A stretch of DNA of 64,000 bases from Mytilus trossulus (GCF_036588685.1 NW_026963310.1:3286001-3350000), one strand, 5' to 3'. Positions 25,043 to 36,658 are shown, counted from the stretch's first letter. Program-made: numbers and translations. The notes: generated by a model from the letters alone, not told the origin.

Positions 25043-26055
25043 CTGAAAATATAAATGAGTTGTACATTTTGTCCCCAGAATGTTATATAAAAAAGTTAGC
25101 ATTTATAAAAAAAAACATTCATTTTCATGAAAGATTGATTTTTCCAATAGATATAATCATTTTTTTTCTCACTGAAATAAGAAACAAACTGAGAATTGTT
25201 ATTTGGATGGAGAGTTGTCTCATTGGCACCAAATCCTTGTTGGCACTCACACCACATCTTCCTATATCTATGCTGAGACTACTATATGTGTTATAGTAGT
25301 CTCAGATCTATGCAATTGTTTTTTTTCTAACTTTTTTCAATGTCATTGTTTTTTCAATCTCAGTTTGTTTTTCGAATGTCCACTTTTAAAGGAAATGATG
25401 TTTACTCCTATTAACAGACTTAAACTGTTTTGGCATTGGGTACGATTTGACTGAGGTACGAGTTGTCGTAAACCCAGTATAACCGACTGGTTGCCTCACG
25501 TTCGCAGAATTTAGTTACAAGGCAAAGACACATGGTTGAGGTTTTTGTTAAATAATTAGATGAAGATAGAAAAGTTCACGCTGAATGAATAAATGAATAA
25601 ATGGTAAATTTTCATGAGCAGTATCTTATGTCAATGTGGTATATTTCCCTCCGTAGTTAATTTGAAAAACGTATCTGAACTGATATACGTCATTGCCGTG
25701 GCAGAGACATATTTAGGTCAACTTCCATCAATCATTCCGATTTTTGTTTCATTGATTCGTTAATGTATAGCCTATATAGATGATCAAAATGTGGATAGTA
25801 AAGGTTAACATTTTTACTGAGCTGTTTTATTTTTGTGTGCATTCTTTCCAGCACACACATGTCATTAGCGCTGTAGTACATATCTATTATTAGATGCTAT
25901 TTTTAGCAACGTATCAAAGGGAAATTCCCAGAAAGGGAGAGCAGACGATAGTCGGAGAAAGTCGGTATCATAAATTTTTTACGAGGAAATGTAAACTTAA
26001 AAAGATATCAGAGGTTGCTTTGAATATAATAAATAAAATAGGAACACAAATATAC

Positions 26056-26407
26056 CTGCAGGATAGCATTCAAAGCTTGCAGTTTCAATTCCTCCATGAA
26101 TACCGGAAAAACTTGTTGTATCCTGCAGCATGTTTACAACCCTTTCTACACTTGAGGATGGTTTCTTTGGGGCTGGGCCTCCACCAGTTTTGTTGATTTC
26201 CCTCCTATGGTCTGTGAATACTGACTTGGCTTTTACTGTTAAGTTTCTCCACTTGTCCCTCACCTCCTTCCGAGTCCTGTTGGCAACACCAAGAGCATTA
26301 ATTTTGTTGGTGATGTTATTCCATACTCTGTTTTTTTCAAGGTTTGTGGTACTGGTGCTATGTTTTTCTTTTATAACAGCATAATTTTTTTCCACCTCTG
26401 TTTGCAA
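26056..26407 (-). CDS. Harbinger Myb/SANT-like protein, exon 1 (5' end disrupted)
   Basis: The exon encodes the trihelix/SANT-type region: TEVEKNYAVIKEKHS, then VWNNITNKINALG, then RKEVRDKWRNLTVKAKSVF, with a GGGPAPKKPSS linker. Donor CAG|GTATAT at 26056 joins exon 2 in phase. No ATG is available in frame: a TGA sits immediately upstream of 26407. The expected N-terminal words (LSKHLNFLPTADC) appear in another frame about 20-60 bases further up, from an ATG near 26448. A one-base indel therefore seems to have broken the start of the gene. Confidence 0.75.
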
Positions 26408-26459
26408 TCAGCAGTTGGCAGGAAGTTTAGGTGCTTGCTCAAGTGCATTTAGGGCAAAT

Positions 26460-26640
26460 TTGCATTATGGGAGTTAATCTTAGCTTAATCAAGTGATTAA
26501 AAGTTAATGCAGTGATTAGTTAATGCAATGATTAAAATATACTCAGCAACAGATTTTAATCATTGCGTTAGCTAATCAAATGATTAAGTATTTAACGATG
26601 CGTTAGAGTAAATCATTTGATTAGCTTAACGACAAGTCGA
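26460..26640. promoter_or_regulatory. Right subterminal cluster of TGATTA words
   Basis: Mirror of the left cluster: repeated AAGTGATTAAAAG, CAGTGATTAG, CAATGATTAAAA, CAAATGATTAAG and CATTTGATTAGC words just inside the right inverted repeat. Presumed recognition sites for the element's proteins, and possibly the promoter of the Myb-like gene. Confidence 0.5.
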
Positions 26641-26654
26641 ACAACAGACCCCAG

Positions 26655-26735
26655 GTTTATAATTTAGTACGCCAGACGCACGTTTCTTCTACATTAAACT
26701 CATCAGTGACGCTCATAGCAAAATAGTTATAACCC
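26655..26735. repeat. CGCCAGACGC-CGTTTC dispersed repeat fragment
   Basis: Carries the diagnostic ATAATTTAGTACGCCAGACG and CTCATCAGTGACGCTC words directly against the right end of the Harbinger element. Other copies lie at 3772, 17940, 32045, 42300, 42590, 57530 and 61590, with reversed ones near 37400-37500, 37780 and 47880. Confidence 0.75.
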
Positions 26736-26904
26736 AAACATCTTCCAATCCAAATACCGGGCTTAGTTTGCACGAATATCTTACAAAAGACAAACTAATA
26801 TAATTTATGTTAATTACACGACCAATTAGTACGGCTACAATTAAAGTTTTAATTTTTTTTTTAAAATTGAAATTATTTGTACCAATAATTTTATAATATG
26901 TTAC

Positions 26905-26975
26905 CTGTTGTCCCGGTATTTCCATTCTTTACAACAATTAGGGTTAAATAAAACTTGGTTTCTTGAATTTGCCAT
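26905..26975 (-). CDS. Putative exon cassette (RNQVLFNP-CC type)
   Basis: Between acceptor TTATCAG and donor CAG|GTAACA the minus strand is open in one frame and reads MANSRNQVLFNPNCCKEWKY and a short remainder. The decayed relative at 11286-11390 shares it. A vicinal cysteine pair followed by an aromatic residue occurs in EGF/EMI-type extracellular modules, but I cannot assign the family. Tentative exon; flanking exons not joined. Confidence 0.35.
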
Positions 26976-27479
26976 CTGATAAAATTCCTTACTGATTGCT
27001 ATCAATTTACCAAATAGAAATAAAAATGATTTAGATTTAGGTTGACAATAATTTTGCGCCTACAAATGTGCAGAAAAGGTTTTATCTAAAACTTTAACAA
27101 ATTGTTCTTGATAAAGTATTAAATTGATTGCTAGATAAAAAAAAGTTGTTCACAGTATTCTTATGCATACTAATCACCGCGGATTTAAAAAAATATGTTT
27201 TTCAAATGAACATAATCAACGATTTCATCGATTTTTTAGTATGTATAATCATAATTTATACTAATGAAAATGCATCTTTCGAAAAAAGAACACCATACTC
27301 TCATTTATCCATAACATAGGTTCGATTTACCTTGAAACGGTTTCATCTTCTTATACTTTCATATTTATATACAGAAAGTTCAAATTCACTAGAAGGAGCA
27401 TTTTTTAATTCATTAAATATTTTCTTCATGAGAAATTCAACCCTGTACCAAGTTACGAATATGAAAGAGGGACGAAAGA

Positions 27480-29030
27480 TACCAAAGGGACAGTCAAACT
27501 CACAAATGTAAAACAAACTGACAACGCCATGGCATAAAAATGAAAAAGACAAAAAGACAACCAATAGTACACATGACAAAACATAGAAAACTAAGGAATA
27601 AACAACACGCACCCCACCAAATACTAGGGGTGATATCAGGTGCTCCGGAAGGTTAAGCAGATCCTGCTGCACATGTGGCACACGTCGTGTTGCTTATGTG
27701 ATAACAAATCCGGTAAATAGTCTAATTCGGTTGGTCACATTCATGAAAGGGAAGGGATTGTAGTTATGACGTAAGGAACATATCCGATATCATTTGTGAA
27801 ACAGTTATTCCATAAACGGTCAACCAACTCATGATGGCGTCCGTAAAATTTACGAAGGGATGATTTCAACTGCACCAATTTGAACTCTCGGTTAAATAGC
27901 TTCCTTCTCAGCAGCAACCCTCTATCAAGAAAATCATGATAGGAAATACAAGCACGGGAATATCGTATCAATCGGGAGATATAAACCCCGTATGCTGGAA
28001 AAAAGTAAAATCACAAAAATACTGAACGTAGAGGAAAATCAATTTGGAAAGTTTAAAATCACATGGCAAAATCAAAAAACAAAACGCATCAAAAACAAAT
28101 GGACAAGAACTGTCATATTCCTGACTTGGTACAGGCATTTTCAAATGTAGAAAATGGTGGATTAAACCTGGTTCTATAGAGCTAACCCTCTCTTTTTAAT
28201 AACAGTCTCATCAAATTCCGCTACAATGTTGATACTTAGATATGGAAAGTTTACAATTGGAAAGCTGAAATCATCTCTTTTGTCGTAAAGTTTTGTTTTC
28301 ATCCGACCTTCATTGTCAGTTTCTAGATGAGAGTGAAGATATGAAGCCGACTTAACTGTATCTGTAGTCTGATTTATCTCTAGTTCGATGGGATAGATGC
28401 GTTCCACATAGTCACCACATTTTGAATTGTTTAGTGAAAGAAAATCATCAATATAGCGGAAAGAAGAATTAAAGGATATTGCTAACTTCTTATCTTTCTT
28501 CCTAAGAAGTTCCTGCCTGAAGTTAGCCTCATAATAATAAAATAACAAATTGGCAAGTAGAGGCGCACAGTTAGTTCCCTTTGGAATGCCGACAGTCTGT
28601 TGAAAAACACATCCTCCGAACGTAACAAATATTTTGTCAATCAAGAAATCAAGCATCTTGATAATGTCAGTTACAGAGAATTTTTTGTTTTAATCAGAGT
28701 GATTCTTAACAAAGTAGAAGTTATTCCTCCCTAAGACAAGATACTCGTATAATACGTTGGCCATTCTTTTTTATAAAGCAAAGTAATACAAACTCTTTCT
28801 ATTTGTCTTTAAGTTTGGAATGTGGAATTCTTGTGTACAGAGTAGAAAAGACAAATGTGTTAATACTGTTACAAGATGAAAGAGAGTTAGAACTGTGTGA
28901 GGTCATTATTTTCCTTGATAAAAATGCAGTCTATAATTTACTTCAAAATTTTATTCGTCTTATACTTTTTTGTTGCTATATTTTAAAGTTCAATCGATGA
29001 TAGGTGTAAAAGAAACCTTCATTGTCCGCG
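27480..29030 (-). pseudogene. Penelope-like retroelement copy with nested insertion
   Basis: The minus strand shows, from high to low coordinates: FSTLYTRIPHSKLKDK, YEYLVLGRNNFYFVKNHSD, MLDFLIDKIFVTFGG, then QQTVGIPKGTNCAPLLANL and FRYIDDFLSLNN (the YIDD catalytic box). Near 28215 the reading is replaced by about 220 bases of a dispersed repeat. It resumes near 27998 with PAYGVYISRLIRYSRAC and KSSLRKFYGRHHELVDR. Stops and the insertion make it inactive. The family call is from the GIP-GTNCAP and C-terminal signatures, known to me from animal Penelope-like elements. Confidence 0.75.
27998..28215. repeat. Dispersed repeat (GTCATATTCCTGACTTGGTACAGG family) inside the retroelement
   Basis: The text AATACTGAACGTAGAGGAAAAT ... 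TTCCTGACTTGGTACAGGCA ... GGATTAAACCTGGTTC interrupts the retroelement reading frame. Related copies lie at 63430-63700, 39840-39910 and, reversed, at 29130-29270, 38180-38330 and 43300-43570. Confidence 0.7.
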
Positions 29031-29336
29031 TTTTAATTTTAAAAAACAAATTACGTGAAGTTCTGTTAATTTATCGCTACAATAAAGAAATATTACCATA
29101 TATTATGTGAGATGATTTTTTCTGAATATATGTCTGTACCAAGTCAGGAATATGACAGTTCTTGTCCATTCGTTTTTTATGCGTTTTGTTATTTGATTTC
29201 GTCATGTGATTATGGACTTTTCTAATTGATTTTCCTCTGAGTTCAGTATTTTTGTGGTTTTACTTTTTAGTATAGACTTTCATCAATGAAAAGCCAGATT
29301 TAACATATTCGTGTGTTAGATTCAAAAAATCTTATT

Positions 29337-31012
29337 GAGTCACACTGAATAGGTTGGTTGTTTGTTGGTTGCTTTGCTTAATGTCCTGTGGCAAATATTT
29401 CATGCATGCTCAGGACGTAAAAAGCTGAAAAGGAAACCATACTGTGACCTACATGTATTTATATTCGTCTTTGTGTCAGTTCTTAACTGGTTTTTAATTT
29501 ATGTATACTGTTACTCTATCAAATGATCAACTAATAAGGTAATCTTATATTCTATTGAATAACATTACTATAACTCAGAAAAGGGTCGGGTGCGGAGGGT
29601 ATATAAATATATCCTGATTATCTGTTAATAAAGTGTATTGCTATTCAAAAGACAATCTTTCTGAATTTTTCATTCGATTCAATTAAAATTGTTAAAAAAT
29701 AACCACTATTCCGCGATAGAAATGACATTACAAATAGAAAAAAAACATACCCCTCCCTCGTTTCCATAAACTAACTGGTACAATAAATTACTTACAATGT
29801 GTCTTGTATTTGTTATACAGTAACACCGTTATCGGATGGTAACAATACATTTGCGTCTTACTTCATGCAGTTACAGTAATAATTTGATTGTGGATGGATA
29901 ATTTTTTTTTTAAAGTTTTTCAGTCTCTAGATTAATTAGTGAGTTTAATTTCACATTCCAAATAAGCCGTAGGGCGTATTAAAACCTTAACGCATTAGAA
30001 AGGAATATCCCACTGTACGGAAAAATAGGATACTAAATTTTGCAAATCTTTATAAGAAATAATATTCTGTTGACGGTATATAAGTCAGATAATGCATATT
30101 TTTAGGTTTTTCTTGTCGTAGAACACACCGAGGGGTGTCAGGATTGATGAAATGAAAGACCGACCGTACTATAACATAATTATTTGTTTTATAATCTCTA
30201 ACTTTTTTCTCCTTTTTTTCAAAAACAAACCCCTTTGAAAAAACAAATATTTAAACTCTATCAATTTATGATTTCGTGTAATGAAATTGTGACATGAACC
30301 TTTTACAAAGCCATATTCGGAAAATTGTTAACAAAAACTAAACCAATTTTGTCGTCCCTTTGTATACAACGGAAAACAAATCAATTTCTATAATATCAAT
30401 TACCTGTTTTTCAATTTCAATGTTTAAGTATAGAAGTACGTTTAAAGCGTTCCATGTAAGTATTCTACATATACTTATATAACATTTACCCATAGCCTAA
30501 TATATCGCGTAAACTACAATGTAATCTCTGAAGCCAATGCCAAATATGCTTTGTTTTAAATGTTTTGAGTAATTCCCATTATCTAATTTGCCTTGACTAA
30601 CAGAGTACAAAATTCGCGACATACAGCATAATTATTTGTTCAAAATCATATATACTGAGAACGCAGGTATATGCATGTAATAAAGAATTGATCATGCTTA
30701 ACAAATTATGCAATTTATCCTTCCGTGATGTGAATATGGATAAAGTGAAATATAGAATTTAATTTTATTCTTTTTCAATAATAACCATAAAGGAAAACAA
30801 CAAATATTAGATTTGATTCTTATAATCTTAAAAAGAAAGTATATAGCAATGAAGTTAATTTGATAGTGTTCAATGGTCAACTTAGCAAGAGATTTCTGAT
30901 TTAACGCAACTCCATTCAGTCTTGAAATATCACGAAGATGTGAATTACTACCACAAATAATGTCCAGCTTGTTATTAGAGGAGAGTCACGTTTCATCAGT
31001 GTCTGTGCCTCT
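29337..31012. other. AT-rich part of the right duplicate without genes
   Basis: Collinear with 1013-2763. As there, I see no supported gene or RNA. Confidence 0.6.
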
Positions 31013-31115
31013 TCAATGTCCCCAGTTTCTAAATATCCTACGTACACAAAATGAAATCGGGATTGCAATTACCACATGAATGACAACACTGCTGATTATT
31101 TTTGCAAATGTCTCT
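31013..31115 (-). CDS. Terminal exon of putative single-pass membrane protein (right copy)
   Basis: Same structure as 2764-2866: acceptor TTTTTCAG, hydrophobic AKIISSVVIHVVIAIPISFC, tail VRRIFRNWGH, stop at 31013. Differences from the left copy are few, and the frame and both splice sites are kept. This is mild evidence that the exon is, or recently was, functional. Confidence 0.5.
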
Positions 31116-31623
31116 CTGAAAAATAATTCATTTCTGATCAAAAAATTTTTAATCATCGATATAATGTCTAATAACCTTTTTGAATACAAAAAAAAACGAT
31201 TTAGAAATATATTTTGTACAAGGCAGTAAAAGAATATTACAATTACCATGCTAACGATAAACTATCTAATTATAATATAGATATAAAAAAAAAAGTATCG
31301 TCTGTTAAATTTGTTTATATTTACCTCTCAGTAAAATCGTTAAATGTTTAACTAGTAAGCAAAACTTTCATATAACCTGGCTTTCTGTTAGATTAATATA
31401 TAATTGAAATAGATGTAGAATTATCTTAAAATCCTAGTAGATATGATAAAGTTATACAACTTGTTTAAAAGTCACTATCGGAATTTTGTCTGAACTGAAC
31501 ATTCTCTCTTTTTTTACATTTGATTAATTCGTATCGCGTTAAAAGCATAAACATATAAACCATATGTGTGTTGTCAGTTTATAGTATTGACTATATATTC
31601 ATAGTTTCAAGGCAAAAACTTAC

Positions 31624-31702
31624 ACAGAATCATCTTCACAGGTCTCGTGTCTTTTACCCATGGAATACGTATCATAACAATATTTAGCTTCAGTTTGGAT
31701 AA
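31624..31702 (-). CDS. Penultimate exon of the same putative protein (right copy)
   Basis: 79 bases between CTTTATAG and GTAAGT. It encodes the same two-cysteine segment as 3340-3418, with P-to-Q and A-to-E changes. Phase joins to 31013-31115. Confidence 0.5.
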
Positions 31703-31828
31703 CTATAAAGAAATAGATAAAATACTGAATGTTATTTGAATTCAAATATATCAACAAAAAGGTCATGAAGATATTTGCAGTTCTTATATCTGCAAATTTT
31801 ATTTCAGGTATTTGGTCTCAATTCTAAC

Positions 31829-33195
31829 AACTAGAGGCTCTAAAGAGCCCGTGTCGCTCACCTTGGTCTCTTTGAATATTAAACAAAGGAAGCAGATGGA
31901 TTCATGACAAAATGATGTTTTTGTGATGGTGATGTGTTTGTACATCTTACTTAAATAAACATTATTTCTGCTTACAATTATCTCTATCTATAATGAACTT
32001 GGACTTGTAGTTTCAGTGGAAAATGTGAGTAAATGGTTATCAAAGGTACCAGGATTATAATTTAGTTCGCCGGACGCGCGTTTCGTCTACATACGACTCA
32101 TCAGTGACGCTCATAACAAAATATTTATAAAGCCAAACAAGTCAAAATTTACAACTTTTATGAAAATTGTTAAAAATTGACCATAAAAGACAATTACTCC
32201 TTAGGGGATCAATTGACCATTTCAGTCATGTTGACTTATTTGTAAATCTTACATTGCCGAACATTTTTGCTGTTTACAGTTTATCTCTATCTAAACAATA
32301 TTCAAGATGATAACCAAAAACAGCAAAATTTCCTTAAAATTACCAATTCAGGGGCAGTAACCCAACAACAGGTTGTCCTATTAATCTGAAAATTTCAGAG
32401 CAAATAAATATTGACCTGATAAACAATTTTACCTAGTCAAATTTGCTCTAAATGCTTTGGTTTTTGGGTTATAGGCAAAAAACTCCATTTTACACCTTAG
32501 TTCTATTTTAAGCCGTGGCGACTATCTTGATTTGATGGCCGGGTTGACGGACACATTTGTTAATCTAGATACCCAAAGATGATTGTGGCCAAGTTTGGAT
32601 TAATTTGGCCCAGTAGTTTCTGAGGATAAGATTTTTCTAAAAGATTTACGAAAAATTGAAAAAAGTTGACTATAAAGGGCATTAACTCCTAAAAGGGTCA
32701 ACTGACCATTTCGGTCGTGTTGAATTATTTGTAAATCTTACTTTGCTGAACATTTTTACTGTTCACAGTTTACAGTCAATCTCAATCTATAATAATATTC
32801 AAGATAATAACCAAAAATCAGCAAAATTTCATTAAAATTACTAATTCAGGGGCAGCAACCCAACAACGGCTTGTCCGATTCATCCGAATATTTCAGGGAC
32901 GATGAAATTTGACCTGATGAACAATTTTACCATTGTCAGGGATGCTCTTAATGCTTTGATTTTTGAGTTATAAGCCAAAATCTGCATTTTACCCCTATGT
33001 TCTATTTTTAGCTTTGGCGGCAATCTTGATTGGTTGACCGGGTCACCGGACACATTATGTAAACTAGATACCCCAATGATGATTAAATTTTATTTGGCTC
33101 AGTAGTTTCAAGGGAGAAGTTTTTTGTAAAAGCTAACGACGACGTACGACGCCTGACGCCGGACGCCAAGTAATGCAAAAGCCCACATGGCCCAT
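31829..33195. repeat. 1.4-kb AGAGGCTCTAAAGAGCC dispersed repeat (right duplicate)
   Basis: Counterpart of 3548-4952, present in both duplicates and therefore older than the duplication. Its GAC-rich end tract is shorter here than in the left copy. Confidence 0.75.
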
Positions 33196-33490
33196 TACTT
33201 TAATTTAAAAAATTGAAATGAATACAGATGAATTTAAAAGTCAGCAATGCATGATTGTACAGCATATATAAATTGCTATATTTTGATTCACTCAGAGGGA
33301 AATCATTGTAGGGAAACGTGTTGTACCTCATTGATACTAATGTAGTTACCTGGATTTTTGCTTCCATAGGTTATTGTTGGCTAGAATCATATTTGACGAA
33401 AATAAAAACTTCTTATATTTAGAATGTGAGTACTATAGATGCATGAGATGTGACTCTATTATTGACATGAAAAACAGATCAAAGAATATA

Positions 33491-35045
33491 ACGCACAAGG
33501 ACGCTTGACCAAAACCCTTAGGAGGCAAGATGTGCTATAAAGTGATTTGCTTTGCTTAAACTCATTACAAATATATTAATTGTATTTAGTACATTGAGAT
33601 ATTCGGAAACTCATTTTTAAACATTGTTGTTGATTTGAAAAATTGTTGAAAAGATTGAAACTTTCTTTAAGAAATTATAGACCTTTTAAGGATAGTCATA
33701 TATATGTATATGTTTATTGTATATACATATATTCATTCACAAACTGGAGCGATCAAATGCGTGATGGTCAGATGATTAAATGTATCGATGTAGAACCAGG
33801 ATTGTCATTGATATTACTCATTGATGATACACTAAAAGGAAAATGGTAATATGTAGATAAATATATTTTAAACCAGGATTAATTTAGTAATGCCAACTCG
33901 CCCCACTTATGGAAAAAGTTGCTATCACATTGAAAACCTTATAGAAACATCTTATGTTATTCATTTTTGTTTTTGTTTAAATAGCAGTAAAAAATCCTGA
34001 TGAATTGATTTATACCAACTAGCCCCACTTATGAAAAGTACAAGTATGAATAGAGTTAAAGGCTACCAACTAGCCCCACTTACGAACATCGAAACAGACA
34101 GGGAATATGCGTGAATTTTAGGCAATAACATCATATAATTAGTGAACAGTTACCTGCTTTTAACAAATGACATAATGTCAGTTTCACAAAAACGCTTACG
34201 ACTAAGATTTGACCGGAAGTCAGGAACACTTCAGTTCACTTACGATCATTCTGAGTCGTATTTTGCTGGTGAAACCGACTCCTGAATAAAGGTAGAGTTC
34301 ACTAAAGATTCACTAATGATTTAAGGTTAAAAAGATAGATTTGATATGACTGTAAATAATAAACCTTTTCACCACAGTTTAAACAAATGGAATAAAAGCA
34401 ATTATTGGCAACTGTATGGACTTAAACAATGCAAAAAGCCAATACCCTACAGTCGGCTATTAATAGAATTTAAGTCCTGTACTTAAATTCAGTTATCACG
34501 GTGCGCTGTACTATTACATTAGTTGGTTATAAGTGAGTTTAAGAAAACTCAAATTTCATTTGTGGTTAGTGAACCATACAATTTGACGTCACGATCCTTT
34601 TTTAATTCGGGTCCAACAGGAGAGGCTGCTTAAAAAACTTGTTGTTATCAGAGGAAAATTTTATTCAAAATCCCTCCCTCCTTCCGAAATGTATATTTAT
34701 TGTAAATACAAGGTATTAAAATAAGATACTGCCTGTGTTGCAATTTATAATTTCAGGTGATGTTTCAGTTGTCAAGTGTTTGAACACCTATATGTATTTG
34801 GCCAATTGGACAAAAAGGACCAGTGCAGAAGTCTGAACAAAGTTATCGAAACTTCCAACAAAGACTTTGAATTTATTAGGCCTGTGACTTACCATACAGT
34901 CGGCTATTAAAGACCCGCATTTATAAAAAAATGAAACAATTGATGTCCTTTACTATAAAAATGTGCATTTTTTTTTATTGCTTAGAGAATAAATGCTGAT
35001 ATAACAAATTATTAAATGATTACAACTGCCCTTGATAAATCGTTA
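33491..35045. mobile_element. 1.55-kb insertion specific to the right duplicate
   Basis: The left copy reads AGAATATAACTCCACAG without interruption at 5240-5260. Here GCACAAGGACGC...AAATCGT is inserted, and TAAC appears on both sides, consistent with a 4-base target duplication. No terminal inverted repeat, poly(A) tail or enzyme gene is visible. Inside, the phrase 'ccaactagccccactta' occurs three times (33891 variant, 34012, 34063) and 'acagtcggctattaa' twice (34449, 34898). Element class unknown; a deletion in the left copy is the alternative. Confidence 0.65.
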
Positions 35046-35440
35046 ACTCCACAGAAATATTAATGTATGAATTTATCTATTTCTGTTCCCCTAAAAGCCT
35101 AACAAAAGATATTCATATATGTGTGTCATTAACAAATATCCGTATAAAGTATATCAGGTGAACATTCCTAAATTATTTTTTTCATTACGCTTATAACCAA
35201 TGATGCCTGTCAGTTTCTATATTTATATCTTAAATTGTAAGAATAATTAATTTTACCTCATACCAATAAAGAGTAATTTATAATAAAATCTTACAAATTC
35301 AGTTAAGAAGTCAAATTCAATGTTATATCGAGACTTAATTTCTAAACGAAAACAGTAAACAGACTGATTATTTGATTACTTTCACTTCGTTCCTTAATGG
35401 AAGAGTTAAGTATTAATATTTCGATATTTTAAACTGGAAC

Positions 35441-35512
35441 TCCCGTGGTTCAGTGGGAAGCTGCACTAGCCCACAGTAGAAAGATTGCATGTTCGAATCT
35501 CAAAGCCCGGAG
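35441..35512 (+). ncRNA. tRNA-like sequence, possible SINE head
   Basis: The text resembles internal pol III promoter boxes: TGGTTCAGTGGGAAGC as an A box and ATGTTCGAATCTC as a B box, about 35 bases apart, with short pairing around CTG...CAG between them. The acceptor arms do not pair, so this is not a functional tRNA gene. A tRNA-derived SINE or relic is the better reading. Confidence 0.35.
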
Positions 35513-35529
35513 GTGAAAAAATAATTTCC

Positions 35530-36300
35530 TATATTAAATGAAATTTAACTTAACTTTACTTTCAATTTCAAAAAGAGGGTCATGAATACATACAAAACTC
35601 AACTTAAATACAAGGTTTGTATGCTTTTAAAGAATGTGTGTTCTAATTGCACCCCCCTCCTCCCTTAAACTAAAACATCATAGGACCAAAACACCGAAGT
35701 AATTATTGGTAATTCATTGAATCTTTACTTTCAAAATCAAAATTCTATGTGCTGCTTGAAAAAAACATAATTTAACCTAAAATTTGTTTCAAGGACAAGA
35801 TTTTTGACGAAAAATCTTATGAAAACCGTTATTTTGCATGTTGCGGGCATCAACGTTTGGAAGGCATATAGCACGTATTTCCTCCAACTATACCATGATG
35901 GTAACTTTCCTGCGTCTATCAGACTTAGGACATTGCTCTGACACTTAAACTATAGCCTATTAGCTATTATAAAAGTCTCCACACGACCTTTTTGGGAAGA
36001 CTTTTGTATTTTTTTACTTTTTTTCGCAAGTCACGTGACTTTTGGTCAGATAACACGTGACTTCAACATACAAAATTTCTGAAATATTATATTTTTTTAA
36101 ATATTTTATCAATTATCTCTCAAATGGACCCAAAACGACCTTTGTGTAAGCTTCAGTGCGAATGCTATATGCGATTGAACTTTGATAGTGTCTTTCCATA
36201 AGTTTATGTACAATTTGGTGAAACGTGAAAGGGTTAAGATGAATCATGATTAATGTATATTAATTATGATATTTCAAAGAGAGGCGAATGATATTAAAGG
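35530..36300. other. Spacer without recognisable features
   Basis: AT-rich, no supported gene or named repeat. Confidence 0.5.
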
Positions 36301-36329
36301 AACCTTCAAATTCAAAATTCGAAAATAAA

Positions 36330-36475
36330 AACTGACAACGCCATGACTAAAAAAAAAATAGAAAACACCAACAAACAAACAACAGTACACAACACACAAC
36401 ATACAAATCTAAAGACCGAGCAACACGAAAAATAAAAAAAAATCGGGTGATCTCAGGTGCTCTGCGACGTAAATA
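36330..36475 (-). pseudogene. Penelope-like element 3' fragment
   Basis: Reversed 3' untranslated part of the retroelement (ACAACGCCATGACTAAAAA ... GGTGATCTCAGGTGCTC), comparable with 27520-27650. A weaker version lies at 41034-41160 upstream of the second gene copy, so it preceded the duplication. Confidence 0.6.
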
Positions 36476-36658
36476 GAATATCTTTAAAAAAATATCTTTG
36501 ACTTTTATTTGACATTTGAGTCTTATTTTGACACAATGTCTATGCGTTGTAGGAGTGTTCAATCAGACAATTAAATGAACATGCTGAGAATTTGACATTT
36601 CAGAATATAAAAGCCTGTTTTATATTTTACATTAAAACGATTGCAATGAAACAATTAG

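Larger units (their letters stand above)
19434..26656. mobile_element. PIF/Harbinger DNA transposon, about 7.2 kb
   Basis: The ends are near-perfect inverted repeats: left CCTGGGGTCTGTTGTTCAAC, right end its complement with one mismatch over at least 29 bases. Inside are the two genes expected of an autonomous Harbinger: a DDE transposase on the plus strand (19624-24321) and a Myb/SANT-like protein on the minus strand (26407-24564), convergent. The flanking trinucleotides are TTA and TTT, so a clean TWA target duplication is not demonstrated. Subterminal regions are packed with TGATTA words. Older repeats sit in its introns. Confidence 0.9.
28557..35350. repeat. Segmental duplication, right copy
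   Basis: Direct-orientation partner of 1-5527. It is longer because of an insertion at 33491-35045 and an approximately 200-base repeat piece at 29128-29335. It lacks the 440-bp inverted-repeat element of the left copy. Exons of the putative membrane protein and the nested 1.4-kb dispersed repeat (31829-33195) are preserved. Confidence 0.93.

Noticed and set aside
24925-25296. 123-codon plus-strand frame
   Set aside because: Antisense to the well-supported Myb-like exon 2 and then running into a dispersed repeat.
35441-35512. Functional tRNA gene
   Set aside because: Box-like words are present, but the acceptor stem does not pair. Kept only as a tRNA-like relic.
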